Made by a program: the position numbers and the translations under genes. A stretch of 64,000 nt of DNA from Amycolatopsis anabasis (GTDB lineage: Bacteria; Actinomycetota; Actinomycetes; Mycobacteriales; Pseudonocardiaceae). Below the pieces are notes generated by a model that was given only the letters and a program-made list of their open reading frames with translations, had not been told where the DNA came from and ran no database searches. The stretch's first letter is position 1; each line of letters opens with the position of its first letter. This document shows positions 7,536-15,582 of this stretch, piece by piece. The DNA is taken from contig NZ_VTHK01000007.1 of the NCBI RefSeq assembly GCF_009765355.1, positions 234,548 to 298,547 on the forward strand, given 5' to 3'.

Positions 7536-8800
7536 GCCAACCCCTCCAGCAGTTTCAGCGTCCGATCACGCGTCGCCTTCGGTTCCGGCGCGGTGTCGGT
7601 CGGGCTGGCCTGCCCGCCAATCAGGACATTCAGCGGCGTCACCAGCTCATCGCCCCCGTCCACCTGCGGCAGGTTGACCCGGGCGCGGGCTTCGTTGCGG
7701 GTCATCCACGGGGCGCCGGTCGCGGTCTGAAGCTGGACCGCCTGCTCCTCGAAGCTGCCGCGCAGCTTCTCGCCGAGGTTGAATTCGAGGTAGATGTCCT
7801 GGGAGTCCTCGAAATCCGGGAGCAACTGGAGTTGCAGTTCCTCGGTGATCATCGTCAGCCACGGCCCGAGGGTGTCCTGATACAGGTTCCGGTGCTGTTC
7901 CTGAATATTGCTGTAGGTGGCGTGATCGAGGATGCCCACCATCGGCAAAGGTATGTGGTACGCGGAGGCGACTTCTTCCCGGGTGAGCTTGCGGGCTTCG
8001 ATGTACTGTGCCGCCTCCGGTGTCACCGAGGCGGGCACGAAATCCATGCCGTCCTCCAAGATCGGCGTACCGCCCGCCTTGCCGCCGGTCCCGGTGTACT
8101 GGGCCTGCCAGGAGCGCCGGAACCGTTCCCGCGCGGGCTCGCCCCATTCCGGGGCGTCCAGCGGACGCTTGAGGTAGCCCATGAGCCGGGCGCCGTTGCG
8201 CCAGAGCTGTTCGCGGTACTGCGAAGCCTGGTACTCCTCGGACAGGGTGCGGCGCAGGGTCTCCATCGGCGAGCAGCCCCACCGGTTGTCGGTGGGGTTG
8301 TAGCCCCGGAAGTGCACGATCTGCTCGGCCGGGATGTCGCGGTGGCCGGTGGTGCCCCGGTAGCGGTAGGTCTCGACCGTGAATTGGTTCGCGCTGATCG
8401 GGGTGACGAACCGCGGGTCGAGGCGCACCAGCCCCGGCGAGCCGAGGTTTGCCTTCGCGAGCAGGGCGTTGTCGTAGATCGCCAGGTCCGACACGAGGGC
8501 TTCGATCAGCCGGTAGCGGGTGGTGAACCCGTTCGGCCTCGCCAGCAGCGCCGCGACCGGATGGTCCGAGATCCGCACGCGGTCCACATCGGACATGCGC
8601 CGGTACACGTGGATGCCGAGCTGCGCGATGTTGCGCGCGAGGAAGGACACCACCGTGCGCACCTGCGGCTGGGTCTTCCAGATCGTGGCGTAGTCCTGCG
8701 CGAGCCCGTCCGCGAGCGTGACGGACCCGCCGAGGGGGATGGTCGCGGTCTGGTACTGGTGGACCGAGGCCAAGACCCCTTGGGAGATCACGAACGGCAT
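7532..8800 (-). CDS. Portal protein
   Basis: 422 residues from ATG 8800 (MPFVISQGVLASVHQYQTAT). It contains portal hallmarks: QPQVRTVVSFLARNIAQLGI, DHPVAALLARPNGFTTRYRL, the EQIVHFRGYNPTDNRWGCSP segment and LTREEVASAYHIPLPMVGIL with the following stem helices. It forms the dodecameric DNA entry vertex and docks the terminase. An open frame continues further upstream into the terminase gene but is only a shadow. The start at 8800 overlaps the upstream stop by one base. Confidence 0.95.
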   Translation of the reverse strand: MPFVISQGVLASVHQYQTATIPLGGSVTLADGLAQDYATIWKTQPQVRTVVSFLARNIAQLGIHVYRRMSDVDRVRISDHPVAALLARPNGFTTRYRLIEALVSDLAIYDNALLAKANLGSPGLVRLDPRFVTPISANQFTVETYRYRGTTGHRDIPAEQIVHFRGYNPTDNRWGCSPMETLRRTLSEEYQASQYREQLWRNGARLMGYLKRPLDAPEWGEPARERFRRSWQAQYTGTGGKAGGTPILEDGMDFVPASVTPEAAQYIEARKLTREEVASAYHIPLPMVGILDHATYSNIQEQHRNLYQDTLGPWLTMITEELQLQLLPDFEDSQDIYLEFNLGEKLRGSFEEQAVQLQTATGAPWMTRNEARARVNLPQVDGGDELVTPLNVLIGGQASPTDTAPEPKATRDRTLKLLEGLA

Positions 8801-9084
8801 CAGGACCCCACGATCTGCACCCAGTTGATGCGGTCCCGTTCGATCACGACATCGCCGTCCATGCGCACGGGCTCGCGGCCCGGCTGGACGAGTTGCGCGG
8901 AGCGCAGCACGACGAGGCGGCGGTGCCTGCGCCACAGCACGCCCGTGATGGCCTGGTCGTCCACCAGCGACACCACGACGCGGCGGCGCGTGGCGATCAC
9001 GCGGCCCCGGTATTCCTCGGTGACGTGCCAGATCACCGAGCACGCCAGCAGGACGAGGGCCACGGTGATGATGGCAAGCTCCAC
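8800..9084 (-). CDS. Small membrane-anchored protein between terminase and portal
   Basis: 94 residues with a GTG start at 9084. Residues of about 3-20 (LAIITVALVLLACSVIWHV) form one transmembrane helix. The rest is basic and strand-rich (RVVVSLVDDQAITGVLWRRH). Genes of this kind are frequently seen between the terminase and portal genes in actinophages, but their role is not known to me. Confidence 0.65.
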   Translation of the reverse strand: MELAIITVALVLLACSVIWHVTEEYRGRVIATRRRVVVSLVDDQAITGVLWRRHRRLVVLRSAQLVQPGREPVRMDGDVVIERDRINWVQIVGS

Positions 9085-9099
9085 CGGCCCCGGCCCCCT

Positions 9100-10842
9100 T
9101 CACACGATTTCGAGGTCTCCGTGGTCGTAGGCCGAGCGGCGGGGCGGGGTGTAGTGGACCGCGCGATCCAAGCCCATGATCATCGCCACGATGCCGTCGA
9201 TCTTGTCGCCGGAGTTCCGCTTGCTGGGCTTGACGTTCCCGGCCGCGTCCATCTCGACGGCGAAGTTGTCGATCTGCCAGCGGATCGCGGCGTTCCCGCC
9301 GTGCCGTAACCGCGGGCACTCCGCCGTGCCTTCGAGCGCGAGCCGCTGGAATTCCTTGGTGGGGCTGGACATGCTGCCGAACCCCTGGCGCATCTTGACC
9401 AGCGGCGCCCCGTCGCCGAGCAGGTCGGTCACGAGCTGGCTGGAGTTCCACGGGTCGTAGGCGATCTCCCGGACCCGGAACTGTTCGCGGTCGGCGTTGA
9501 TCTGGGAGCGAATGTAGTCGTAGTCCGCGACATCGCCCGGGGTCACGTGCAACAGGCCACGCTGCACCCACACGGTTGCTTGCCCGGCGGTGCGGCGCTC
9601 GATCGCGGGCAGCGCGCCCTCGGGGCACCACAGCCGCCACAGCAGGTCGTGCCCGCCCGTGCAGTCCGGGAACACCCACGCCAGGGCGCACAAGTCAGAG
9701 GTGGAGGCTAGGTCGAGCCCGCCGTAGCAGACCCGCGCGGCGAGCTTGCGTTCGTCCACGATGGACGCGTTGCGGTCCCACACCTCCAGGTCGAGGAAGC
9801 GGGTCTGCTGCCGTGTGCGGATGCCGAGGTGCAGGCGCAGGAACTTCGCCAGGTCGGCCGGGGAGTTGTGGGCTTCCTTGGCCGCGTTCTTCAGGTACGC
9901 CTTCGATGGCGAGATGCCGTAGCCGGGGTTTGCCCGCTTCCACGTCGACTCGGCGAACGGATCATCTTCGCGGTCGGCCGCCCACACCACCCCGTACAGC
10001 GAGGGGTCCCGCAGCGCGCCCCGCGCGAGCTGTTCCACGTAGTGGCGCCGCCGCGCGTAGATCGTCGCCGTCCGGCCGTCGTCGGCCGTGGTGATTGTGA
10101 ACACCAGCGGTTGTGTCCGGGAGCCGGTGCCGGTCTCCACTGCCTCCACCAAGTCCGGGGACTTGTGGACGTGCAGCTCGTCGATGATGGCGCCGTACAC
10201 GTTCGCGCCGTGCAGAATGTCGGCCACCCGCGACACGACCGCGAAGTACGAGCCGCTGGGCTGGTGGATGATCCGGTGCTGCAACGCCTTGACGTACGGC
10301 GACAGCGCCGGGGACTTCTCGGCGAGCTGCTTCACGGGGTCGAAGCAGTACCGGGCCTGATCCCGGCCGGAGGCGACCGCGTAGACCTGCGCGCCCTGCT
10401 CGTGGTCGGCGGCGGTCAGGTAGGTGGCGATCCCGCCCGCGAGCGTGGTTTTCCCGTTCTTGCGGGGGATGTCCACATAGGCTCGCCGCGTCACCCGGAC
10501 CCATTGGCCGTCCTCGTTGCGGTACACCCACCCGAAGACGGGCGCCAGGATGTAGGCGACTTGCCACGGATCCGGGACGAGCGGGCGGCCTGCCCATTTG
10601 CCTTGGGTGTGGCGCAGCCGGGAGAACACGTCGAGCACCCGGTCTACCCGGGCCGGATCGAACCGTGCGCCTCGCCGCGCCCCTCCCTCCGGGGTCTTAA
10701 TCGCGGGCGGGCAATCCGGCAGGCCGATGCCCCGCGAGTGCAGGTACCACCCGACCTCGGGCGAGATGTTCAGGCGTTCCAGCGTGGCGCGGCTCGGCGG
10801 GCGTTTAGCCGGTGCCCGCGAACGGGTTGGCTTCGTCGCCAC
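9100..10842 (-). CDS. Terminase large subunit
   Basis: 580 residues, GTG start at 10842. ATPase domain: Walker A-like RKNGKTT at about 127-133 and Walker B AIIDELHVH at about 218-226. The C-terminal nuclease domain has acidic clusters at YGGLDLASTSDL, IAYDPWNSSQL and SGDKIDGIVAMIMG, the layout of the Terminase_1 family. It powers DNA packaging and makes the packaging cuts together with the small subunit. It overlaps the small subunit gene by 38 bases. Confidence 0.96.
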   Translation of the reverse strand: MATKPTRSRAPAKRPPSRATLERLNISPEVGWYLHSRGIGLPDCPPAIKTPEGGARRGARFDPARVDRVLDVFSRLRHTQGKWAGRPLVPDPWQVAYILAPVFGWVYRNEDGQWVRVTRRAYVDIPRKNGKTTLAGGIATYLTAADHEQGAQVYAVASGRDQARYCFDPVKQLAEKSPALSPYVKALQHRIIHQPSGSYFAVVSRVADILHGANVYGAIIDELHVHKSPDLVEAVETGTGSRTQPLVFTITTADDGRTATIYARRRHYVEQLARGALRDPSLYGVVWAADREDDPFAESTWKRANPGYGISPSKAYLKNAAKEAHNSPADLAKFLRLHLGIRTRQQTRFLDLEVWDRNASIVDERKLAARVCYGGLDLASTSDLCALAWVFPDCTGGHDLLWRLWCPEGALPAIERRTAGQATVWVQRGLLHVTPGDVADYDYIRSQINADREQFRVREIAYDPWNSSQLVTDLLGDGAPLVKMRQGFGSMSSPTKEFQRLALEGTAECPRLRHGGNAAIRWQIDNFAVEMDAAGNVKPSKRNSGDKIDGIVAMIMGLDRAVHYTPPRRSAYDHGDLEIV

Positions 10843-11272
10843 GGCCGGCCCCGTCCTTCTGCTCGATCCGTGTCCGCGCGGACGGGGTCAGGCCGAACTC
10901 CTGCGCGAAGGCGCGGATCACGTGTGCGGAGTCCCGCTGAATGACCAGTGCGGGATTGCGCACGTACCCGCCGTGCACTCCCTTTTGAAGCACCCCGGTC
11001 TTGGCGACGACCACCGAGGCGCGGCGGTGCGCGACCACGGCTTCGCAGTAGCAGAGCAGGGTGTCGCGGTCGCAGGCGTGCGCGATGCCCATCGCGTCCA
11101 GCTCGGCCACCGTGTAGTCCCAGATCTCCCGGACGGCATCGGACACATCGTCCGGACACTCCGGCCGCCCCGGGCGCGGGATCGGCTCGTGGTGGTTGTA
11201 CCGCTCGGTGTGCTTGTCACCCTCGATGATCCGCAGCGCGGTCGGCTTCGGCGGCACTCCCCGGCGTCCCAT
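10805..11272 (-). CDS. Terminase small subunit, P27-like
   Basis: 155 residues: MGRRGVPPKPTALRIIEGDK, followed by RPGRPECPDDVSDAVREIWD and helices to NPALVIQRDSAHVIRAFAQE, ending FGLTPSARTRIEQ. The GRRGxPPKPTxLRxxxG start and the FGLTPSAR end are diagnostic for the phage P27-type small terminase, which recognises packaging sites. It lies two bases after the folE stop, so modification and packaging genes may share one late transcript. Confidence 0.92.
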   Translation of the reverse strand: MGRRGVPPKPTALRIIEGDKHTERYNHHEPIPRPGRPECPDDVSDAVREIWDYTVAELDAMGIAHACDRDTLLCYCEAVVAHRRASVVVAKTGVLQKGVHGGYVRNPALVIQRDSAHVIRAFAQEFGLTPSARTRIEQKDGAGRGDEANPFAGTG

Positions 11273-11274
11273 AT

Positions 11275-11838
11275 TCAGCCTCCCTGGTGCAGGGCCATCA
11301 GCTGTGCCCGCAGCTCGGGGTCGGTGGCGAAACGGCCGGTCACGGAGGTGGTCAGCATCGACGCGCCGGGCTTGCGGACCCCGCGCTGGGTCATGCAGCC
11401 GTGCTCGGCCCGCACCAGGCAGGCCGACCCCTCGGTCTTGAGGTGCGTGTCCAGGGCGTCGGTGACCTGGTAGGTCAGCTGCTCCTGCACCTGGAGGCGG
11501 TGCGCGAAGATGTCGAGCAGGCGCGGCAGCTTGCTCAACCCGACCACGGGCGCCCCGGCGACCGGCAGGTAGGCGATGGTCGCGGTTCCGGTGAACGGCA
11601 TGAGGTGGTGCGCGCAGCAGCTCGTGAACGGCACGCCCGTCACGGCGATCATGCCGTCCGAGCGGTCGACGGGGAACGTGCGCGACAGCACGGTTTCCGG
11701 GTCCTGGTCGTAGCCGGAGGTCAGCTCCGCCCAGGCTCGGGCCACCCGGCCGGGGGTGTCGCGCAGGTTCGGATCGTCGGGGTCGAGCCCGCGGTCAGCC
11801 AGCCAGGAACGAATCCCGGCGGTCAGGTCGGCGTTCAT
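11275..11838 (-). CDS. folE: GTP cyclohydrolase I
   Basis: 187 residues from ATG 11838. It makes dihydroneopterin triphosphate from GTP, the first step to 7-deazaguanines. Family motifs are intact: NLRDTPGRVARAWAELTSGY, the zinc and active-site block FTSCCAHHLMPFTG, GLSKLPRLLDIFAHRLQVQE and AEHGCMTQRGVRKPGA. The start overlaps the queE stop by four bases (ATGA), so it is preferred over an upstream ATG at 11859. In this setting its job is to feed QueD rather than folate synthesis. Confidence 0.95.
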   Translation of the reverse strand: MNADLTAGIRSWLADRGLDPDDPNLRDTPGRVARAWAELTSGYDQDPETVLSRTFPVDRSDGMIAVTGVPFTSCCAHHLMPFTGTATIAYLPVAGAPVVGLSKLPRLLDIFAHRLQVQEQLTYQVTDALDTHLKTEGSACLVRAEHGCMTQRGVRKPGASMLTTSVTGRFATDPELRAQLMALHQGG

Positions 11839-12569
11839 CGGCCCCTCTCGTTTCCCCACGCCAGCACATGCAGCCGTGTCCCGAGGTTGAAGCCGTGCTC
11901 GACCACCCGGTCAGCCAGGATCTTGGTGTGCCCCACGATGGTGTCGACGCTGGTTCCCTCGGGCGAAATCCACACGTTGCCCGGCCCCATCTCGTACCGG
12001 TGGACCAGCTCGGCGGCCTCGTCCACATCGGCTGGTGTCGCGCACACGAACTTGAAGCTCGCCCGCGCCGACTCGACCAGCGCCGTCAGCACCTCGGGCC
12101 GGATACGACGCTCGGCCGGGTCACCGGAGTGCGCCAGCTTCGGCGAGACGTTGAACCGGACATTCAGGTCGATGTTCAGGGTCGCGGGCGTGGGCGCGAC
12201 GGTGCCGTTGGTCTCGATCTCGATGTCCACTCCGGCTCGCCGCAGCGCCCACAGCAGCCGCGTCCACCCGGGCTGGTGCTGGTGCAGCAGCGGCTCGCCC
12301 CCGGAGATCACCACCAACCCGGGGTCCCCGACGAGCGCGCGGTCCACAATGTCCCGCACCGGTTTGCGCGCCAACTCGGCGCGAAGGTCGTACCGGGAGC
12401 CGTCCCACGTGTACGGGGTATCGCACCAGGAACACGCCAGGTTGCAGCCGCCCAGCCGGACGAAGCTGGCCCTGCGGCCGGCGGTCGGGCCTTCGCCCTG
12501 CACCGTGGGTCCGAACACCTCGGACGCCACGAGCGTGTCCGCTGTGGCTGGAGCCGAGACGCCGGTCAT
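11835..12569 (-). CDS. queE: 7-carboxy-7-deazaguanine synthase (radical SAM)
   Basis: 244 residues from ATG 12569. It has FGPTVQGEGPTAGRRASFVR, the QueE radical-SAM cluster motif CNLACSWCDTPYTWD (CX3CX2C) and the SAM-binding ISGGEPLLHQ. The KFVCATPADVDEAAELV region also fits QueE. It converts 6-carboxytetrahydropterin to 7-carboxy-7-deazaguanine (CDG). It overlaps queD and folE by four bases each, which shows one translationally coupled pathway operon. Confidence 0.95.
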   Translation of the reverse strand: MTGVSAPATADTLVASEVFGPTVQGEGPTAGRRASFVRLGGCNLACSWCDTPYTWDGSRYDLRAELARKPVRDIVDRALVGDPGLVVISGGEPLLHQHQPGWTRLLWALRRAGVDIEIETNGTVAPTPATLNIDLNVRFNVSPKLAHSGDPAERRIRPEVLTALVESARASFKFVCATPADVDEAAELVHRYEMGPGNVWISPEGTSVDTIVGHTKILADRVVEHGFNLGTRLHVLAWGNERGR

Positions 12570-12994
12570 GCGCTCCACCCGGCCCGGTTGACGTGGGTTT
12601 CCTGGACCTCGACCGCGGTCACGCGGGCGCCGGGCATGTGCTCCAGCTCGCCCAGGAGCCCGTCCGCGACCTCGGCCAGATGCCCCGCCACGTTTTCCAC
12701 GGTCGGCCACCCCGACACCTCGTACACCTTGCAAGCCGCTTCGCGCAGGACCGGAACGAGCGGGTCGTCCGGGCCGAGCATGACCCCGTGGTCCAGGTAT
12801 TCATCAATCCAGGAGCGGAGTGCCCGCTTGAAGGGGCCGAACTCCACGACCACCCCGGCCGCATCCGTGGCCGGGGCGGTCACGGTCACCTCGGCCCACC
12901 ACGAGTGCCCGTGCAGCGAGACGCACTTGCCCGGCAGATGCGGGAGCCGGTGCGCGGTCTCGAAGTTGTGGCGGACGGTCACGGTGGCGGCCAT
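12566..12994 (-). CDS. queD: 6-carboxytetrahydropterin synthase
   Basis: 142 residues, T-fold enzyme. The zinc site is formed by ETAHRL and SLHGHSWW, with the catalytic cysteine in GKCVSLHGH. The later motifs VEFGPFKR, PTVENVAGHLAEVA and VEVQETHVNRAGW complete the QueD pattern. It turns dihydroneopterin triphosphate into 6-carboxytetrahydropterin. The start directly abuts the stop of the upstream QueD-like gene. All key residues are present, so this is the working QueD and the neighbour need not be. Confidence 0.93.
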   Translation of the reverse strand: MAATVTVRHNFETAHRLPHLPGKCVSLHGHSWWAEVTVTAPATDAAGVVVEFGPFKRALRSWIDEYLDHGVMLGPDDPLVPVLREAACKVYEVSGWPTVENVAGHLAEVADGLLGELEHMPGARVTAVEVQETHVNRAGWSA

Positions 12995-13336
12995 TCAGGA
13001 CACCTCCGTCACGATCGCGCCGGACTCGCCGTCCTCGGACACCTCGACCCGGCTGGGGGTGAGGTGACAGTCGTTCTGTAGGAAGGTCCACAACTCCCGC
13101 GCCAGGTCTTCGCAGCTCGCCGGGCCGCATTCGCGGGTACCCGGTCCCCACCACGTCCGGATCAGGTCTTGCAGGTCGTGGAATTCCACGTCCCGGTCGT
13201 CGTGGGCCACGGGCACGTGCACGGTGAGGTGGAACAGGTGCCGGTGCCGATCGGCCAGATAGGACCGTGGCCCGGTCGCGTTCGGCCAGCGGTGAAAGCC
13301 CGGCGCGGTGACGCGGGTCCACACGGTGGTGCTCAT
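12995..13336 (-). CDS. Second QueD-like (T-fold) protein
   Basis: 113 residues from ATG 13336. Compared with QueD it keeps a histidine-containing strand (DRHRHLFHLTVHVPVAHDDR), an EFHDLQDLIRTWW helix like QueD's EFGPFKR helix, PASCEDLARELWTFL where QueD has PTVENVAGHL, and a closing VEVSEDGESGAIV strand. It lacks the CVSLHGH catalytic-cysteine block but has a cysteine in ASCEDLA. It is therefore a divergent T-fold paralogue and probably not a second carboxytetrahydropterin synthase. Lying between dpdA and queD with overlapping starts, it may act on CDG, for example as a decarboxylase of the DpdL kind, or help base insertion. That role is a hypothesis. Confidence 0.7.
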   Translation of the reverse strand: MSTTVWTRVTAPGFHRWPNATGPRSYLADRHRHLFHLTVHVPVAHDDRDVEFHDLQDLIRTWWGPGTRECGPASCEDLARELWTFLQNDCHLTPSRVEVSEDGESGAIVTEVS

Positions 13337-14226
13337 CGTGGTGAAAGCTCGCCTTCGCGTTCGTGGCGCGGAGGGTGCGGTACCGCGCCGAATTCGGTGT
13401 GCAGGGCTTGCAGCGCCTGCCAGGTCTGCAAGGTGTGTTCCATGACGTCGGAGTGCATCTGGCACGCCTCGTCTCGGTGCGCCCCGGCGCCGTAGAGGAA
13501 CCGGTGCCCGAGGTCGCCGAGCCTGCGCAGCGCCGCCGACTCGGTACGCACGGCCGGGTACCGCAGGCTGTTCAACCACGAGCTGGAGTCGCAGGAGTCC
13601 GGCGGGCACGGAAGGCACCACTCCGAGGCGGACAGGCCGAGCACGTGCACCCACAGATCGGGGTACTCGCGGCGGCGTTCCCACATGGTGTGCAGCAGCC
13701 GAATCCGCGTCGGATGGTTGGCCTGCACCACGTTGCCGAAACACAGCCGGTCGTAACCGCGGGCCAGCTCGTCGAAGTAGTCCCACCCGTCGTTCAGCGG
13801 GTGGTACACGGGGATCGGGTTCAACCCGAGGTCGTGAAGTCGTTGCCGGGTGCGGCGTTTGTTGTCCCGCCCGCCCTGGTCCAGCTCGATGTAACCCCAG
13901 AGCTGATCTTCGTACCGTGTGGCCAGTTCCACGTACCGGTCGAACAGCCGGTCAAACCCGGTGATCTCGTCCGGCGCCAGGTTCAGCGCCTCGTCCATCG
14001 TGCAACCGACCGTGCGCTTGTGCTCGTTGGTCAGGTTGAAAATCCCGGAATCCATCAGGATCACGTGCCCCTCGTCCAGCAGCCGCGCGAGCCGGTTCTC
14101 CTGGCTGCGGTGGTACAGGTCGTTGACCGCGAGCAGCATGTGACGCGGGTAGATCGGGGACTCCCCGGCGGCGAAGTAGATCGGCGCGGCGTGCGGGTCG
14201 AACCGCCCGCCAGCGGTGGCGATCAC
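13333..14226 (-). CDS. dpdA: DNA 7-deazaguanine transglycosylase, DpdA family
   Basis: 297 residues, GTG start at 14226 overlapping the upstream stop by four bases. It is a phage relative of tRNA-guanine transglycosylase. The TGT-type motifs are the aspartate in HVILMDSGIFNLT (about residue 59), WGYIELDQGG (about 110-119), RLCFGNVVQAN and WVHVLGLSAS. A cysteine set CLPCPPDSC at about 204-212 is followed by DSSSWLNSLR, which may hold the structural zinc. DpdA enzymes exchange guanine in DNA for a 7-deazaguanine, which blocks many restriction enzymes. Together with folE, queD and queE this strongly supports modified phage DNA. Confidence 0.88.
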   Translation of the reverse strand: MIATAGGRFDPHAAPIYFAAGESPIYPRHMLLAVNDLYHRSQENRLARLLDEGHVILMDSGIFNLTNEHKRTVGCTMDEALNLAPDEITGFDRLFDRYVELATRYEDQLWGYIELDQGGRDNKRRTRQRLHDLGLNPIPVYHPLNDGWDYFDELARGYDRLCFGNVVQANHPTRIRLLHTMWERRREYPDLWVHVLGLSASEWCLPCPPDSCDSSSWLNSLRYPAVRTESAALRRLGDLGHRFLYGAGAHRDEACQMHSDVMEHTLQTWQALQALHTEFGAVPHPPRHEREGELSPR

Positions 14227-15047
14227 GCGGCACGCCCGGCGGCCGGAGTGGACAGCATCGGCTCCTCACCCGAGATGCGCTTCCATTTCGTCAGCAGCCA
14301 CCCGGCCAGGTACGGCAACGGTTGCACCATCACCACCCGATGCGCCTCGGCTTTCTCCGTGAACGGGGCGAGCATCGTCGGGTACGGCCAGAACACATCC
14401 CCCTCGCCAAGCAAAGGTGTCCACAGTGGCCAGCCCGTGTGCACGTCCGCGACCACCAGCGCGTGACGCCCCACGCTCCAGACCTGCCCCGGCGCGGTCT
14501 CGTAATCCGGCTCGCCCACAGTCAGCCCGGCCAGCCGCAGCGCATCGCCCTTTCCGGGCTGCTCGCCATCGTCGTCGGACTCCTCCGAACTGGCGGTCAG
14601 CGTGTCCTCCAGGGCGGCCAGGTCGTCGGCCTCGTACCCGGTCAGGTCCAGCATTTGCGCCTCGCCGAGGTCGTGCAGCACCTCGGCCAACAGATGGTCG
14701 TCCCAGCCGCCTTTCACGGTGAGCTGATTCGAGGCGATCAGGTACGCCTCGGCGTCGTCGTCCGAGCGCGATGACCAACCGCGGATGACCGGCATGAGCC
14801 ACTGGCCGTCCTCGTCCACCCGGACACCCTCGGGCGCGTCGCGACCTTCGGCCGCCCACGCGAGCAGTTGTTCGTGACGGCCGTGCCCGGCCACCAGCCG
14901 CCCGGTCCGCTCGTCGATCAACGGCAGCTCCGCGAGTCCAAAATGGCCGATGGACCGGCCGATGCCCACGGTGTCGTGTCCCTTCGGGTTACGGGGCGCG
15001 GCCTCGATGTCGGCGATGGGCACGTACTCCACGTACCGGTCGGTCAT
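14223..15047 (-). CDS. ParB-like domain protein with degenerate methylase-like C-terminus
   Basis: 274 residues from ATG 15047, preceded by ACAGGAG. Residues of about 8-65 form a ParB/sulfiredoxin-like domain (VPIADIEAAPRNPKGHDTVG, then FGLAELPLIDERTGRLVAGH and GRHEQLLAW). The C-terminal part, from PGQVWSVGRHALVVADVH, resembles the start of ParB-linked adenine methylases (GDVWxLGxHRLxxGD). The catalytic DPPY is not found, and FWPYPTMLAP stands near its place. It is first in the dpd operon. A role in DNA recognition or coupling for DpdA is inference only. Confidence 0.72.
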   Translation of the reverse strand: MTDRYVEYVPIADIEAAPRNPKGHDTVGIGRSIGHFGLAELPLIDERTGRLVAGHGRHEQLLAWAAEGRDAPEGVRVDEDGQWLMPVIRGWSSRSDDDAEAYLIASNQLTVKGGWDDHLLAEVLHDLGEAQMLDLTGYEADDLAALEDTLTASSEESDDDGEQPGKGDALRLAGLTVGEPDYETAPGQVWSVGRHALVVADVHTGWPLWTPLLGEGDVFWPYPTMLAPFTEKAEAHRVVMVQPLPYLAGWLLTKWKRISGEEPMLSTPAAGRAA

Positions 15048-15173
15048 AACACTCCTGTTCGTGATCCCTCCGAACGTCGCAGGGACCGCGCTTGTCCGCT
15101 CGGCGCGGATGCGGTGACGATCGGTGGTGTTCACGGCACGTGGACACCACTCGGACAGGAAGAAGACAAGGAC
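15048..15173. promoter_or_regulatory. Divergent control region between dpd operon and plus-strand cassettes
   Basis: The 126 bases separate the start of the minus-strand dpd operon from the first plus-strand cassette gene. The right part carries ACGATCGGTGG (near 15118) and CGGACAGG (near 15151), both seen in the other cassette leaders, so it is at least in part a leader of that family. No clear -35/-10 pair could be assigned for the dpd operon. Confidence 0.45.
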
Positions 15174-15365
15174 ATGACCGGCACAACTCGTCGCCAGATC
15201 ACCTTTACTCGCAAGGACGCCACGGGTGAGGTCATCGAAATCGTTACCCGCCCAACAGGCACCACGGTCTACGTCGGCAACGTCACGAGCCGCCTGTGCA
15301 CGCTCCGTGTGCCGGGCAGCCTGTTGGAACAGCGAGTGCCCTTGACCGAAGTCGAGCCGGTCTAA
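15174..15365 (+). CDS. Small cassette protein of unknown function
   Basis: 63 residues, MTGTTRRQITFTRKDATGEV and then a strand-rich body ending LLEQRVPLTEVEPV. The start follows GGAAGAAGACAAGG. It is the first of the plus-strand single-gene units and ends just before a hairpin terminator. The alternating pattern suggests a small beta protein. I do not recognise the family. Confidence 0.65.
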   Translation: MTGTTRRQITFTRKDATGEVIEIVTRPTGTTVYVGNVTSRLCTLRVPGSLLEQRVPLTEVEPV

Positions 15366-15381
15366 TCTCCGAACAACGAGC

Positions 15382-15408
15382 AACCCTCACGGTTACCCGT
15401 GGGGGTTT
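15382..15408 (+). terminator. Hairpin terminator of cassette 1
   Basis: An 11-base-pair stem, AACCCTCACGG (15382-15392) with CCGTGGGGGTT (15397-15407), four-base loop, followed by TTCATTGT. It lies 16 bases after the cassette 1 stop. Confidence 0.8.
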
Positions 15409-15582
15409 CATTGTATTCACGAACGGGACGTACTGGTGAGCGTCGGATTCCTGATCGTGACCGCACGAACGGCTCAACGAATACCTTCCGATCTCGCTTG
15501 TCTCGGGCGCGCGACCGCGTCGAAGGTTGTTGTCAACGGGGGGGCACACAGGCCCACCACCAACACCAAGGAGGCACCAGAA

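Noticed and set aside
7532..9691. Long minus-strand frame covering portal and most of terminase as one protein
   Set aside because: Upstream of 8800 it is Arg/Gly/Pro-rich shadow sequence against the terminase gene. Portal homology begins at 8800.
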